From: Epiperipatus broadwayi
Lineage: Eukaryota > Onychophora > Udeonychophora > Euonychophora > Peripatidae
Assembly: GCA_028023455.1 (NCBI GenBank)
Contig: JAQFVV010006255.1
Span: 1,552,001-1,616,000 of the forward strand
Length of the DNA stretch: 64,000 bases
Direction of reading: 5' to 3'
Part shown: positions 37,021-47,928 of the stretch, in pieces
Numbering within the stretch: the stretch's first letter is position 1
Layout: the number at the start of each line of letters is the position of its first letter
Made by a program: the position numbers and the translations under genes
The notes under the pieces: generated by a model
What the model saw: only the letters and a program-made list of their open reading frames with translations
Told to the model about the DNA's origin: nothing
The model's database searches: none

Positions 37021-37446
37021 GTAACTGAAAATAAATATTAAAAAATTATTTTATTATATAAATATAATAAATGCAATTTTATAGTTTTTTTTTTTTTTTA
37101 CTATAATCTTTATATTTTTTTGTTTAATGATTTTGAGATTGTAACTGAAAATTAATTTAAAAATCATTTATTTTTTTATATAAATATAATAAAAACAAGG
37201 CAAATTTGCAGTCTTCATATTTTAGCACATAATAGTAATGAATATATTTATTGGTAACCACTACTGCATTTTTTTTATGCAACTGTTATATTTTTATATT
37301 TCTATGTTTAATAATTTTTAGATTGCAACTGAAAATAAATAAGAAATCATATATTTTATTATATAAATATAAAGGCAAATTTGTAGCACTTTGTTAAAAT
37401 TTATTTTCACATATTAATAATGAATGTATCTTTTAGACATACATGA
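37021..37446. repeat. Three diverged tandem repeat units
   Basis: Units begin at 37021, 37141 and 37325 with GTAACTGAAAATAAA or a close variant, followed by an ATTTTATTATATAAATATAA segment. The second and third also share GGCAAATTTG and CACATA-TA-TAATGAAT. They are imperfect and of unequal length (about 120-185 bp). A hAT element inserted at their right edge. Confidence 0.6.
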
Positions 37447-37454
37447 CTCTATTG

Positions 37455-37669
37455 CAGGAGTGGGTAATTGTTTTAGCTCCGGGGCCGAAGAGGTTGGCAA
37501 AGGGCCGCATCAGGGAGCTACTTTGTGGAAGCAAAGGGCCACACCTTTTTTCATGAGACAATAAACATACTGCTTTATTTCCTGTATTACCAAAGAAATA
37601 TTTGTTTATCCATTCTTCATTAAACAGATGACATTCATCACCGATTTTACATTTTTTCGGAGGGTTCAT
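37455..37669 (-). pseudogene. hAT transposase N-terminus (truncated)
   Basis: Starting at the ATG at 37669 on the minus strand the protein begins MNPPKKCKIGDECHLFNEEW and continues INKYFFGNTGNKAVCLL. This is the N-terminal block of hAT transposases related to the GTF2IRD2 and zinc-finger BED group: a basic K-K-x-K, FxxEWxxKYFF, then AVCLxC. The second cysteine of the usual C-x-x-C has become Ser-His (LLSHE). The frame then runs into the terminal repeat, so the RNase H-like catalytic domain is gone. The remnant implies an autonomous relative elsewhere in the genome. Confidence 0.75.
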
Positions 37670-37935
37670 GGTTTTACTAAAGTTGGAAATGTATATATTT
37701 GCTAATGCAAAGCAAAATTGAAGCTAACCAGATCAACTGGAAAAGTACTGCACATCGTATCTACACTGTGCATGTGTATTAACGTGGCCATCCTAGTGGA
37801 AAATACGAGATGAATTTTCGGTCATGCATCGGAAGGAAATTTCAGATCAAGGCAGATTTTTCTGATGGTCTTGGCGAGCCGCATAAAAACTCTTAGCGAG
37901 CTGCGTGCCCTTGGGCCAATATTTGCCCACCTCTA
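37455..37935 (-). mobile_element. Internally deleted hAT element with transposase N-terminus
   Basis: The 481-bp element has imperfect inverted ends CAGGAGTGGGTAATTG and, on the other strand, TAGAGGTGGGCAAATATTGG. It is flanked by a perfect 8-bp target-site duplication CTCTATTG at 37447-37454 and 37936-37943. It is clearly less AT-rich than its surroundings. The minus strand encodes the start of a hAT transposase. Confidence 0.92.
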
Positions 37936-37943
37936 CTCTATTG

Positions 37944-38740
37944 CAATTTTTGATCATGACCTTTGCAGAGTTAATTGTGCATATTTATTGTATATGTGTT
38001 TGTTTGTTTTTTTACTGTTCTGTAATTAGTATTATTTTTAAAATTTTATTATTATTCAAGATTAAACAAAAACTATTAACATTAAGTTTGATTCATGTTA
38101 AAATAATAAAATATATTGGTCATGAAAATTTGGCAGGTTCTCTCATAATTTTGTCTGGATTAAATGAGAGAACAATAAAAAAGAAGAGTGTTGCTTTTCA
38201 ACAGTTTAAATACATATATTTAATTATTAAAATATACTTTTTAAAATGTTTTTTTTTTTAAAAAAAAAAAGAATAATCTTTCCTTAAATAATTTTAAAAT
38301 CAAAATAAAACATTCTCCTATTTGTATATATGCATCTTAATGATGTAAAGGAATAATTAAAATTCATAATGTAGCTCTAAATATTAAAGTGCTACAATTA
38401 AGCAGTGACAAACTACATCAATAATGATCATATCTTGCATATTGTTATAATATTTTTTTTGTCTAGTTAATGTTAAAATAGATGCTTAATATTTGAAAAG
38501 GGTACAAAATCATATGCCAAAAAAGGCTTTTTATGTGTAATTATTATTCATATATATATATATATATAGCATAGTGTACATGATTTTTTAATTTTTTGTT
38601 ATAATATTTAAATATTATATAAAAATAATAAATATTTAAGTAAATCATGAAAGCAACATTTTATTGCTGATCATTAAGAACAGAGCAACAGTGTATAATT
38701 ACTTTTGCAACTGCTGTCTCTACCAATCATTGTCCATGGT
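37944..38740. other. AT-rich DNA, no gene seen
   Basis: An open frame at 37905-38261 is AT-driven and partly inside the hAT element; it has no recognisable homology. A (TA)n run lies at about 38551-38568. Confidence 0.5.
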
Positions 38741-39420
38741 TCAGATTCCTTGAAGCTTATTTTGGCAGTAGATTTCTGTAAACTTCTGCCTTCTTCAGAT
38801 TTTTTTTCAACTAATAAATGAATAGTTTCTGCCATTTAAATGAGTGCAAAGCCTGTAAAATAGCATTACAGGTAGCTGCAAAAAAGTGAAGAAAAGTTGC
38901 ATCAGTGCTCTCTCCAAAGATCCCTAAATAAATTACTTATTTTAATTTTAAATTTTAATTGTGTACTTCCAAGATGCATTAACATTTTATTTTTATTATC
39001 TTTACTTTTGAATTGAAACCAATGTTTACACAAAACAAAACTAAATGAAAAACTTTTTTCAGTAATAAATATCTTAAAATTTTCTTCACATTTGTAAAAT
39101 ATTGAATCATGAAAGTAAAGTCAACATTATTATGAATTTAATATAATGCATCACAAATTTCTAATTACTATGTATTGTAACATTGTCATTTTAGCTAGTT
39201 CCAATGTTGTCATAATCGAGATTAAATCAAATATTTTAGAGTGTTTGAAAGAAAACTAATATAGAAAAAAAGAGAGACATTCACTCAATTGATATCTTAG
39301 ACTCATTTGAATATATATATTGAATTATATAACAACAGTAATATAAATCCATAAAAAGATATTTGTAGAATGTTAAAGCTTTGTGTATATTATTATACAT
39401 AATGTTATTTAATAATTTTT
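38741..39420 (-). repeat. Dispersed repeat family, copy at 38.7-39.4 kb
   Basis: Similar sequence recurs at 48740-49130 (GAGTGCAAA-CC, GTGAAGAAAAGTTG, CTCTCTCCAAA, CTAAATGAAA-ACTTTTTT, TCTTAAAATTTTCTT) and, for its right part, at 45400-45670 (GTTTGAAAGAA-A-TAATATA, CTTAGA-T-ATTT). On the minus strand, 38775-38812 reads CTGAAGAAGGCAGAAG...GAAATCTACTGCC, reminiscent of the hammerhead-like block of PLE ends, but the stems pair poorly. No coding sequence was recognised. Confidence 0.6.
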
Positions 39421-39539
39421 TTGCCTTCAAAAGTTAAATTTTATCAAAAAAAGAAAACAAACTAATTAGAGATTCTTATATAGTTTGATTAAAGTTAAAT
39501 TCAATAAACAATATGGAATTAAGGATAATTAAAGGATTA

Positions 39540-40700
39540 AGTTGGGCACAAATAATGGGGAAATCAGCAGATTAGTGGCCAATTGGAGAGTGTTGTCCTT
39601 AATAGGGCTTGGCCTATAAAAAGAAGAAGAGACTAGAAAATCTGTTGAGAGTCAAAGTGTACATTGTCAGCATCATGAAGCATGAAAAGATTTCAATTCT
39701 GGATTCAGAAATATTATACATTTTCTAAAAAGACCACTGTTCCATCCGCCAGTCTGACTGTGCAAATGTTATATCCGCAAGTATGACTGTGCGGTCAGCA
39801 AATAACTGTTCAATTCCCACGATGTTCTCTTGCAACTAATGCTCTGCTCTGCAACTAATGCTCTGCTCTGCAACTAATGCTCTGCTCTGCAACTAATGTT
39901 CTACTCTGCAACGAATGCTCTGCTCTGCAACTAATGCCCTACTCTGCAATGAATGCTCTGCTCTGCAACTAATGCTCTTCTCTGCAACTAATGCTCTTCT
40001 CTGCTGCGGTCTCCCCATTTCTGTGGGCTCTTCCAGCTACACCCGTGGACTACATTTCCACTGGGCACTAGTCATTAACCGCAAGCACTAACGCGAGATA
40101 TCTCTACTCTAATACTGTCCGCTACTCACTACTGCATGACTGCTCTCTAAATTACACTGCGTAGTTGTTACCCAGTCTTCTTATCGCTTTCTGATAACTG
40201 CAACAATCAATCAATACACCATCCAATAAGGTATCGTTTCTTATCCAGAAATATTTGCAATCAGCAAATATCTCTTGGAATAGTCGATTGCCATTACGTC
40301 AATGCCTTAATTAAATTCCACAGTTATCAGCACGCGATCTAAAACAACCTCTCGAATACATTCTAGTTTTTCTGGAGTGCACAAACATGTCTGCCATTTT
40401 TACAAAACACTACAACCTCTATTAAAATATGTTTCAGTGCTGACATAAAAAAATAGCTAGAATATCGAAATTCTGTATAAGAATAAACATGATTTGCTAA
40501 GCCCACCCGACAGGGCAGTCAGAATCTGAACTGTAGCCCCACCAATCTCAAAGAATTGCCTATAAGGAGTCCAGAGACAAAACAGATATTTAATATAGTT
40601 TTGCACCTGGTAGAACTCTCCCATTACTTGCGTTTGTATAACCCACATTTATATAACAGACTACCCAAACCCAAATAAAATCCAACCAAAATCAATCCAT
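39540..40700 (+). other. Less AT-rich island with TATA-like motif and minisatellite
   Basis: The composition changes sharply to a more balanced one. CCTATAAAAAGAAG (about 39612-39625) is a good TATA box, followed by a 1-kb non-coding tract with many CTCT and GCAACT words. This fits an LTR or a promoter with untranslated leader, but no LTR partner, primer-binding site or frame was found. The 19-bp minisatellite lies inside it. Confidence 0.4.
39825..40010. repeat. 19-bp minisatellite, nine copies
   Basis: The unit TGCAACTAATGCTCTGCTC starts at 39831, 39850, 39869, 39888, 39907, 39926, 39945, 39964 and 39983. The first three are identical. Later copies vary at a few positions, such as ACGAATG, CTACTC and CTTCTC. 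Confidence 0.95.
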
Positions 40701-41779
40701 AGAGGCTATAATATCATACCCTGACTCAAACTTATCTATCAATAGTAATACTAAATTGTTACAGAAACCTGTAGTAATATTTACTGAGGCTATAACCTCA
40801 ATAATATGCGTGTATGCTTATAGATAAAATGCCTCCAAAAATTATACACAAATTTCTTACATACACATATTTTAATACCTATAGTTTTGAGTATAGATTT
40901 GTCTATTCATTTATTTTTTTATTATTGATGAATTTTTGTTAGTGTAGCATGAGTTGATATATATTTTCCATAAATGTATATATATACTTTTGAAATTTAT
41001 AATTAATATTTTATTTATTTTTTTATTATGTTTATTAATTTATTAGTCTAATCACATGTAATTCCAGTGACAATTGATATTATCTAAAATAAATAATGTT
41101 GTTGTTTAAATTTCTTAATGGTCTGTGCATTCTTCTCTCAATAGTCTCATCTCCAGTGCATACATAACAGTCCTCTCTAAACTAATCAAATCTAGATTGT
41201 TACCATAAGAAATGTTACAATTACACCAGAAAGTAATTTGTCCATAGGTGATCTCTTTTAGAAAAATGTGGTGTACTGAATAAGGGTTAATGAAATTCAA
41301 ACCCTGTATATTAAAATAAACACTTATGAATGATTTAAATAGAGCCATCTGAGATAGGATTTGAAATATGATGACCGGGAATGTAATAAGGGTATCTTAT
41401 ATAAACACTTATAGAAGAGATAGATTTGATCATCATTATCAATTTTCATTCTAATTAAATTAATTGGAAATTCAGTCAATTAATCCTTGGAAAACTGATG
41501 AAATGTATATCAATTTAAAATAATTCAATTACGCACCAGTAGTGTTATCTATGTGTTGCTGTATGAATAAATGTGAGCTTTCATCATCAGTAAGGCAGTT
41601 GCTGCTACACACAACAATGTGTGACCTGAACAAATAGAATATGAGAACCTGTATGCTAAAAAATGCAAATTAAATAGGTTGTTTGGAGTGAGACTTGAAA
41701 ATGGCACAAATATATAAAATAAAAATACAATAGTAATTAATTATTAAGAACAGTAAAGCAAACAGTTAGTGGGCAGGTA
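40701..41779. other. AT-rich DNA, no gene seen
   Basis: No supported feature. The frame at 41115-41348 (minus) has no recognisable homology. Confidence 0.45.
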
Positions 41780-42500
41780 GAAAAAAGCAAATGAAAAATG
41801 AGATTTTAAATAATGTTAGTAAAAGAAGAAATGGCCATAGGTGCAGTTTTTGATTTTGGAGAGGTGCCTTGTGAAAGTGAGGCTGGTATTTTATTCAATG
41901 AAATAAATAAACAACAATAATAATATTTACAATAATTTTACTAATGATAAAGATATTTAATAATAATAATATGTTAAAATAGTCGATGTTAATGAAATCT
42001 AAAGTTAGAAAAATGATGCAAGCAAAAAATAAAGTGAAAATTCCAGAAACAAGAAAAGCAAAAGATAGGAGATTCAAGACTACATGTCAAACAAAATAGG
42101 GACATAAATGTAATTAATTATAAAGTGGATAGAAAGAATGTTAAATGAAAGAAGAAAATCAACAAATGATGGAGAGAATGTTAGAAAATAAAAATGAGAA
42201 TGCATGGTGGAGAAAATGTTTAAAGAAAATAAATAAACTCAATATGAAAGAGAATCAAAAAAGATTGGCAGTGATTATAGAAAAGAATCTGTAAAAGGTG
42301 AAAGTATCAACAAAGAAACATCAGCAAACTCTGGTAGATACATTGAAAGAAGAAACCAAGGCAAAAAATCAGATTATAATAGAAATTTTTTGGAAAAATT
42401 GGAACAGATGAAGGCAAATAAAAATGAGCAAAATTAGAAACTGGAAATGGAGTTTTAAATAGCGGAGCATCGAAAGGAGAATAAGGAGATAATAGTGAAG
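41780..42500 (+). pseudogene. Possible coiled-coil gag segment of a retroelement
   Basis: The plus strand is purine-rich and translates, across stops, into charged stretches such as KEENKEIIVKIQEN near 42475-42510, with many K, E, N and R residues, as in coiled-coil N-terminal parts of gag. The assignment rests on the downstream segment at 43.4-44.2 kb and on composition. AT-rich, A-rich non-coding DNA could look the same. Confidence 0.25.
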
Positions 42501-42674
42501 ATCCAAGAAAACATATAGATAAACATCACATGACCACCTCTTATGCTTGTGTATAACTGTTGTTAAAACAGGCAAAACTCACTATGTATATTGCCACACA
42601 CAGCAAGCTAGAGTAATCAATGGATGCCAGAAGGCTTGTGCATAAAATCCCCATCTAGTGCCTACTCATCCAAT

Positions 42675-42719
42675 ATCCCCAGACTAGTTTCTGGCTTATG
42701 GCCTTCCTCAGTTGAGGAG
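42675..42719 (-). ncRNA. Hammerhead ribozyme-like motif, dimer unit 1
   Basis: On the minus strand: CTGAGGA core, then stem-loop II GGC-CATAA-GCC flanked by A on each side, then GAAA, then C-TA-G, then TC and the stem I strand TGGGGA, which pairs with the upstream TCCTCA. One extra A (CTCAA before the core) and the A-A opposition at the base of stem II are departures from the consensus. Confidence 0.5.
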
Positions 42720-43129
42720 CCTTGGATCGGAGAGCACTGCATCTAGATCTTAGGATCTAATACAACCCTCCAGCAACCACCTTTTATCTCCATTTAACTA
42801 CAAAAGTATGAGTCTTAAACTGAAAACACAATGTTTTCAATCCAAGCCCATTAGCTTATATAGTCATGTGGGTCTGAACCCAGTTCAATACCCATACATT
42901 TTGGTGTCTTTGGTTTTTTAATAACCATAGCCACCACTATCCTATTAGGCAGGATTGGTTTTAAGCCAATAAACATCACATGACCACCTCCTCTTATGCT
43001 TGTGTATAACTTGTTAAAACAGGCAAAACTCACTATATATATATATTGCCACACACAGCAAGCTAGAGTAATCAATGAATGCCATAAGCCTTGAGCATAA
43101 AATCCCCATCTAGTGCCTACTCATGCAAT

Positions 43130-43175
43130 ATCTCCAGACTAGTTTCTGGCTTATGGCCTTCGTCAGTGAGGAGTC
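43130..43175 (-). ncRNA. Hammerhead ribozyme-like motif, dimer unit 2
   Basis: On the minus strand: CTGACGA core, stem II GGC-CATAA-GCC, GAAAC-TA-GTC and downstream TGGAGAT. Upstream CTCCTCA pairs with it in stem I apart from one position (A in place of G). The predicted cleavage is after GTC. Confidence 0.55.
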
Positions 43176-43315
43176 TTGGATCTGAGAGCACTGCATCTAG
43201 ATTTTAGGATCTAATGCAACCCTCCAGCAAACACCTTTTATCTCCATTTAACTACAAAATTATGAGTCTTAAACTGAAAACACCTTAATGCTGTGAGTGA
43301 GTTTTGACTGTTTTA

Positions 43316-44420
43316 AAAACAGAGATACAAGAAATTAATTAATTTCTGATAGAATTAAATTGTCAAAATCTGAAGTCAATTTTCTTAGATGGTATAGATT
43401 TTATAATATTTTTCAAATTTCATATAATATTAACCTAGGTAACAAATTGAATTTATTTGGTAATAAAGCTCATAATTTTAGTCTGAAATAAATTTACGAG
43501 GAAAGTTGGTTATAGCCTGAAGCCATTTACACATGATGTTCAAGCTTGTAGGTCTACTTGTTTAATTGACCTGACTTTGTTGAACAATTTATGGATAGAA
43601 GAGTAGCCAGAAGACATCAAATATCAGATTAGACAAGAAAAGTTTCATCAAAATTTTAGAAAAAATTATGCCCATTTCTTTTGGCAATGAGTAGTTAAAT
43701 TAAGAATGCTTAATGATTGTGGCATGACTGAAAGTCAGATTATCTGAATAATCCATCATAATCTACCTTTCAGATGATATTAAGTACAGAGAATGTAGAC
43801 AAATGGCAGAATTTCTGATTGCTATAGACATGAAATTTCACATCCAGTCAGGTAAATCATCTGAGAAATCAGGAGAGCAAGCTTATATCAATACCATTGA
43901 ACTACTTAAAAGAAAATCATGTAATTCCATTCTATGGAAAAAGAGAAAGCAACGATGAAGTTTACCTGAACTTCCAGAACAAACACAAGTGATATGAAGA
44001 TCATGAAGTTATCTAAGTCCAAGATAGTCAGTTATTTCTGGAAGGTCACCTGAAGGAACAGTCTTGCCTAATACTAATATTGGGACAAGAAAGAATAGAG
44101 ATAGAGCCAGAAAATAAAAGAAGAAAATCCAATCCAATGTATAGAAATAAACAATGACTCTAAGGATAGTAGAAAATATCATAAATCACTGAGTGAGGAT
44201 ACTCATCACCACTCAAAAAATATGTTGACAGATGTACAAACTGACTTCTTAAAGGAATAAGGAAGATCTGTTCTTATTAATGACACTAAAGCTGAATAAA
44301 CGATCTTGTGGAAATGAACTGAATATGATAATTAAACAAACAAATTTAAAGGCACTCAGTAAAAGACCAAGACAATACTTGCTTGCTAAAAATCAAGTGA
44401 AAAGAAAGAGAGTCTAATTA
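43316..44420 (+). pseudogene. Possible LTR-retrotransposon gag relic
   Basis: Fragments in one strand read CLIDLTLLNNLWIEE, then PEDIKYQIRQEKFHQNFRKN, YAHFFWQ, RMLNDCGMTESQII and AEFLIAIDMKFH. The order and style (a short helical domain, a W, charged loops) recall gag capsid-like regions of gypsy elements, but I cannot match a family confidently. It is less AT-rich than the surroundings and has many stops. The hammerhead dimer sits between this and the charged segment at 41.8-42.5 kb, as if inserted in one former element. Confidence 0.35.
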
Positions 44421-45399
44421 AGCAAATATATTATATCGCAGCTCACATAATATATATATATATGTATGTGTATATGGAATATATATTTAAACCTTGTATA
44501 TATCCTGAATGACAAATCACTAAATTTGGAAAATAAGAAAATGGTATAAAGAAGGCAATGATGCCAGACAAGAGCTGAGTATAATAATTTTAATAATAAA
44601 ATATATTTTTTATTTAAAGAACAAAAGAAAGAGAATAGTCAAACAAAAATATTATGCATAAGTTAATTAGAATATTAATATCTAAAGGAAAGAAACTTCA
44701 ATGTATGTTAGGGATGGTGAGGTATACTGAATTTCTCTAATTTTACTCTTTATAAATTGTAAACAAATGTAATGACTAGGATGAAGGCAAAATATTAAGC
44801 TTTTTCTCTAGTGATAGATAAATTAATTAACCAAATTAGATAGTTGCTTTGTGATCTTGGTGAGATGAATGCAAGTAATATCATTATGTGTTTCTAAGGG
44901 GTGTGTTTATTTGGAATTGATTAGTCATATAGGCATGGTTATTGTACCATTATTTATTATATTTAAATATCGAAGATTGCCATTCTTCTGTTGCATAGGA
45001 CCTCAGTTTAAATTTCTTAGAACTATATATCAGATATTATTATATTAGTCTTTTAACTGAAGCTACACTTGTAGAAAAAGACCTGATTTATAATTTTAGT
45101 CCAGTTTGATTTATTTCAAATAGATAAATTATATGTGCATGTGGGTATTATAACACGATTCTAGTGCATGACATATTACTTGTGGTAATATATGATAGCA
45201 TATTTGTGCACATAATTGACCAGTGTTTGTGGATGATCCAGCAATAATAGCAACAACCAAATCGACAACATGATAAAAAATATGTATATTTAATAAAGAA
45301 ACTAAAGAGAAACTCATGAATTGGCAACAATATGGTGCTCAAGTGATGAAATATAATCAAAAAAAAATTTTTAAATAATGAGAAACTGAAGTGTGTATC
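44421..45399. other. AT-rich DNA, no gene seen
   Basis: A (TA)n run lies at about 44450-44466. Open frames at 45129-45408 (minus) overlap each other and show no homology. Confidence 0.5.
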
Positions 45400-45670
45400 T
45401 TGTTTCATTGTCTCATCATTGTAAGGGGGGGGGGTATTGCTTGCTTTAGCACTGTCATATCTAAATCAATCAAATTAAAATACAGGGATAAATAAAATAT
45501 TCTAGGGGATTTGAAAGAAGAGTAATATAAGGGGGGAGGGAGATTCTCTCGATTTATGTCTTAGATTATTTAAATGTATAATTTGTATAATAAAAATATA
45601 TTTATTCATAAAAAAAGTAGTTGTAGATTGTAATATTTTGTATAGATTAATTTATGTAAGGTATTAAAAT
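45400..45670 (-). repeat. Dispersed repeat family, partial copy
   Basis: Matches the right part of 38741-39420: AAATATT-TAG-G--TTTGAAAGAA, then GAGA-ATTC-CTC, then CTTAGA-T-ATTT-AAT. A G9 tract at 45425-45433 and GGGGGGAGGGAG near 45531 are embedded in it. Confidence 0.5.
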
Positions 45671-46315
45671 ATATATATTGTGTGGGTAACTTGGAAAGAA
45701 TAACTTTTGATATAACTTTAATTAGTCTAAACTTTATATAGTCATGCTGAAGATATATAATGATAGGAATGGTTGAACCTAAAATGAATTATATTTCCCA
45801 ATCACCTCCTCAAAATCAATTCCAAGGGTTTTAAATAGACTTTCTTTTCCAGAAGTAATTTATTTTTAGTTAACTAATGATAAAGACATGTTCACAATCT
45901 TTATTAGGGTATCATCTTTTCATGTGAAAAAAAAAAACTTTCTGAATGGACTAATAACAACCTCCTTTATTCCCCATGCCCCCAATATCAGTGAATATTC
46001 AACATTTTCTCAGTGGTTACACATTGTCTCTAATTTATTATTGACATGGAAATTATAAGTGCTAATGTGAACATTTGAAATCTGGGGCATGATATAGCTT
46101 TAATAACTTGAATTTTGTGAAAATAATGAAAACAGTTTGACATTTTCATAGTATGTGTGCTAGAAACTTGCCAGCCATTTTATTATAAATAATCAATTTT
46201 TAGGGATCTCCAACACATGAGTCTAAGTTATTGTATTCAATATATTTTTTTTTTTTTAATTATTTAATGATAAATAAAAGAAACACAAATCCAAAGGGTT
46301 GTATTTAAAATTTAG
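45671..46315. other. AT-rich DNA, nothing recognised
   Basis: No supported feature. Confidence 0.5.
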
Positions 46316-47295
46316 TTAAATGTAAATTCCCTACTAGCTGTAAATTAATCTCAGTGCACTTACAAATGCCTTCTGACCACGTTCCTTTCCAAACAGATAG
46401 GCACTTAGAAGATATTTGCATCCGATACTGCCATTGTGTCTCTCCGTTCACATATAAAGTGTAATATTGTGCTCATTATCACACACTTTTCGAATGGGCA
46501 CTATCCTGTAATTTTGAAAATATTCCACTGCATCTTGTTCTGACAATGAAAGATTCCAAATTTTAATCATATTTCCAAAAATGATATGGCAAAAATAAAT
46601 GTTAAAAAAATCACCATGTGTTAATGAATGTTTAAAAAATAATGATAATTTTAGCCATATGTTATCTGTTTACCTCGTATTAACATTTGGATGTTATGTT
46701 GTGAATGGAATTTATTAAAAAAGGTATTCAAATTTTTTAAAATTAACATTCAATTTAAAATACATTTGTTAATATTTTTTAAAGTTAACAAGCTATTTAT
46801 GTTCAAGAAAAAAAAGGAACGATGTATTTCTTTAAATTTTTTTTTTTTTTTGTCAAAATTATTTTCTTGAACATGTATAGCTTGTTAACTTTAAAAAATA
46901 TTAACAAATGTATTCAAAATTGAATGTTAATTTTAAAAAATTAGAATACAATTTTTAATAAATTCTATTCCCAACATAATATTTGAATATTAGCACAAGA
47001 TGATCAGATAACACATTGTTAAAATTATCATTATTTTTTAACATTCATTAACACATAGTGATGATGAAAATTTGGAATATTTCATCAATAGAACAATATG
47101 CAGTGGAATATTTTCAAAATTATAGGATAATGCCTGCTCAACATGTATATAATGACTGTATCAGGTGCAAACTTGTTGTAAGCGCTTATTTGTTTGGAAA
47201 AGGACATGGTTAGCAGACTCCAAAATATCATTTGTGAGTGCACTGATATTAGTTTGCAGCTGGCGTATTGAATTTACATTTAAAAAAATTTTAAT
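46316..47295. mobile_element. Large foldback, ~980 bp with arms of over 400 bp
   Basis: The left arm (about 46316-46812) and right arm (about 46860-47295) are reverse complements at roughly 80-85%, with a ~45-bp centre containing a T15 run. Landmarks: GTGCACTTACAAATG at 46356 pairs with CATTTGTGAGTGCAC at 47231; TTTCCAAACAGATAGG with the region TATTTGTTTGGAAAAGG at 47190-47206; ATATTCCACTGCAT at 46519 with ATGCAGTGGAATATT at 47099; GTTAACAAGCTAT at 46784 with ATAGCTTGTTAAC at 46877. No transposase was recognised. The minus-strand frame at 47161-47388 overlaps the right arm and has no homology. Confidence 0.85.
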
Positions 47296-47590
47296 TACAA
47301 TCTTTTGAACTTTTGTGTTTCTTTTATTTATCATTTTAATAAATAAATAAAAAGTAAATATTGAATATGATAACTTAGACTCAGCCATATTGTATATACC
47401 ATGTGTTGGAAGTCCCTGAAAATGGATTATTTAAAATAAAATGACTGGCAAGCTTTCAGTTGGCATACTATGTAAGTATCATTTTATCTATTTATTTATT
47501 TTTTTTATTTAATCTAAGTAACACTCCTATAAACGTATCATGCATCCATCCCTTTATTTATTTATTTTTATATAACAATTTTTAATGTCT
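47296..47590. other. AT-rich DNA between foldback and hAT element
   Basis: Nothing recognised. Confidence 0.5.
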
Positions 47591-47598
47591 TACTAAGG

Positions 47599-47920
47599 CA
47601 GGGGTCCTCAACCCTATGCCTGTGGGCACCATGGCGCCCGCAGAACATTTTATGGCGCCCTCCACTATCCTAACACGATAAAAAATTATTTATCTGATAC
47701 AAATAAATTTAATTTTTAATTTTTTTTATAAATTATTGTATTGTAATCAAATTGTAGGGCATACTATATTTTTACAGCATAAATAAATATTTTTTTTGTA
47801 CTTTATGTGTATTATTAACAATATCCAACTATACATTTACATTGAAAAAATAAATGGTGCCTGCCACCTGGCCGGTATTATAGAATGTGCTCTTAAGTGC
47901 AAAAAGGTTGGGGACCCCTG
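47599..47920. mobile_element. Non-autonomous hAT element, 322 bp
   Basis: The ends CAGGGGTCCTCAACC and GGTTGGGGACCCCTG form near-perfect terminal inverted repeats. A perfect 8-bp target duplication TACTAAGG stands at 47591-47598 and 47921-47928. It is the same family as 12011-12360 but lacks about 40 bp of the AT-rich interior (around 47778). The left end keeps GGCGCCCGCAGAACATTT, which is CpG-richer than copy 1. Confidence 0.95.
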
Positions 47921-47928
47921 TACTAAGG

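Larger units (their letters stand above)
42503..43315 (-). mobile_element. Tandem dimer of the hammerhead foldback family
   Basis: Two head-to-tail units share TAAACATCACATGACCACC (42503 and 42964), TAAAACAGGCAAAACTCACT (42565 and 43014), the AGCAAGCTAGAGTAATCAAT block, and the CTAGTTTCTGGCTTATGGCC block. The first unit is about 455 bp and holds an extra 42830-42960 segment; the second is shorter. The right end, CTCACAGCATT on the minus strand, then carries an inverted copy of the TAAAACAG-CAAAACTCAC end. Each unit has one hammerhead-like motif on the minus strand. Flanks AAAACATATAGATA and AAAACAGAGATACA may be a degraded target duplication. Confidence 0.85.

Noticed and set aside
37905-38261. 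118-residue plus-strand frame
   Set aside because: It begins inside the hAT terminal region and continues into AT-rich DNA; no domain was recognised.
39820-40010. CRISPR array
   Set aside because: The 19-bp units are contiguous with no spacers, so it is a minisatellite; the context is eukaryotic.
43440-44150. Host gene exons
   Set aside because: The less AT-rich stretch could be exonic, but there are stops in all frames and no consistent splice signals. A decayed gag is more likely, and I keep that at low confidence.
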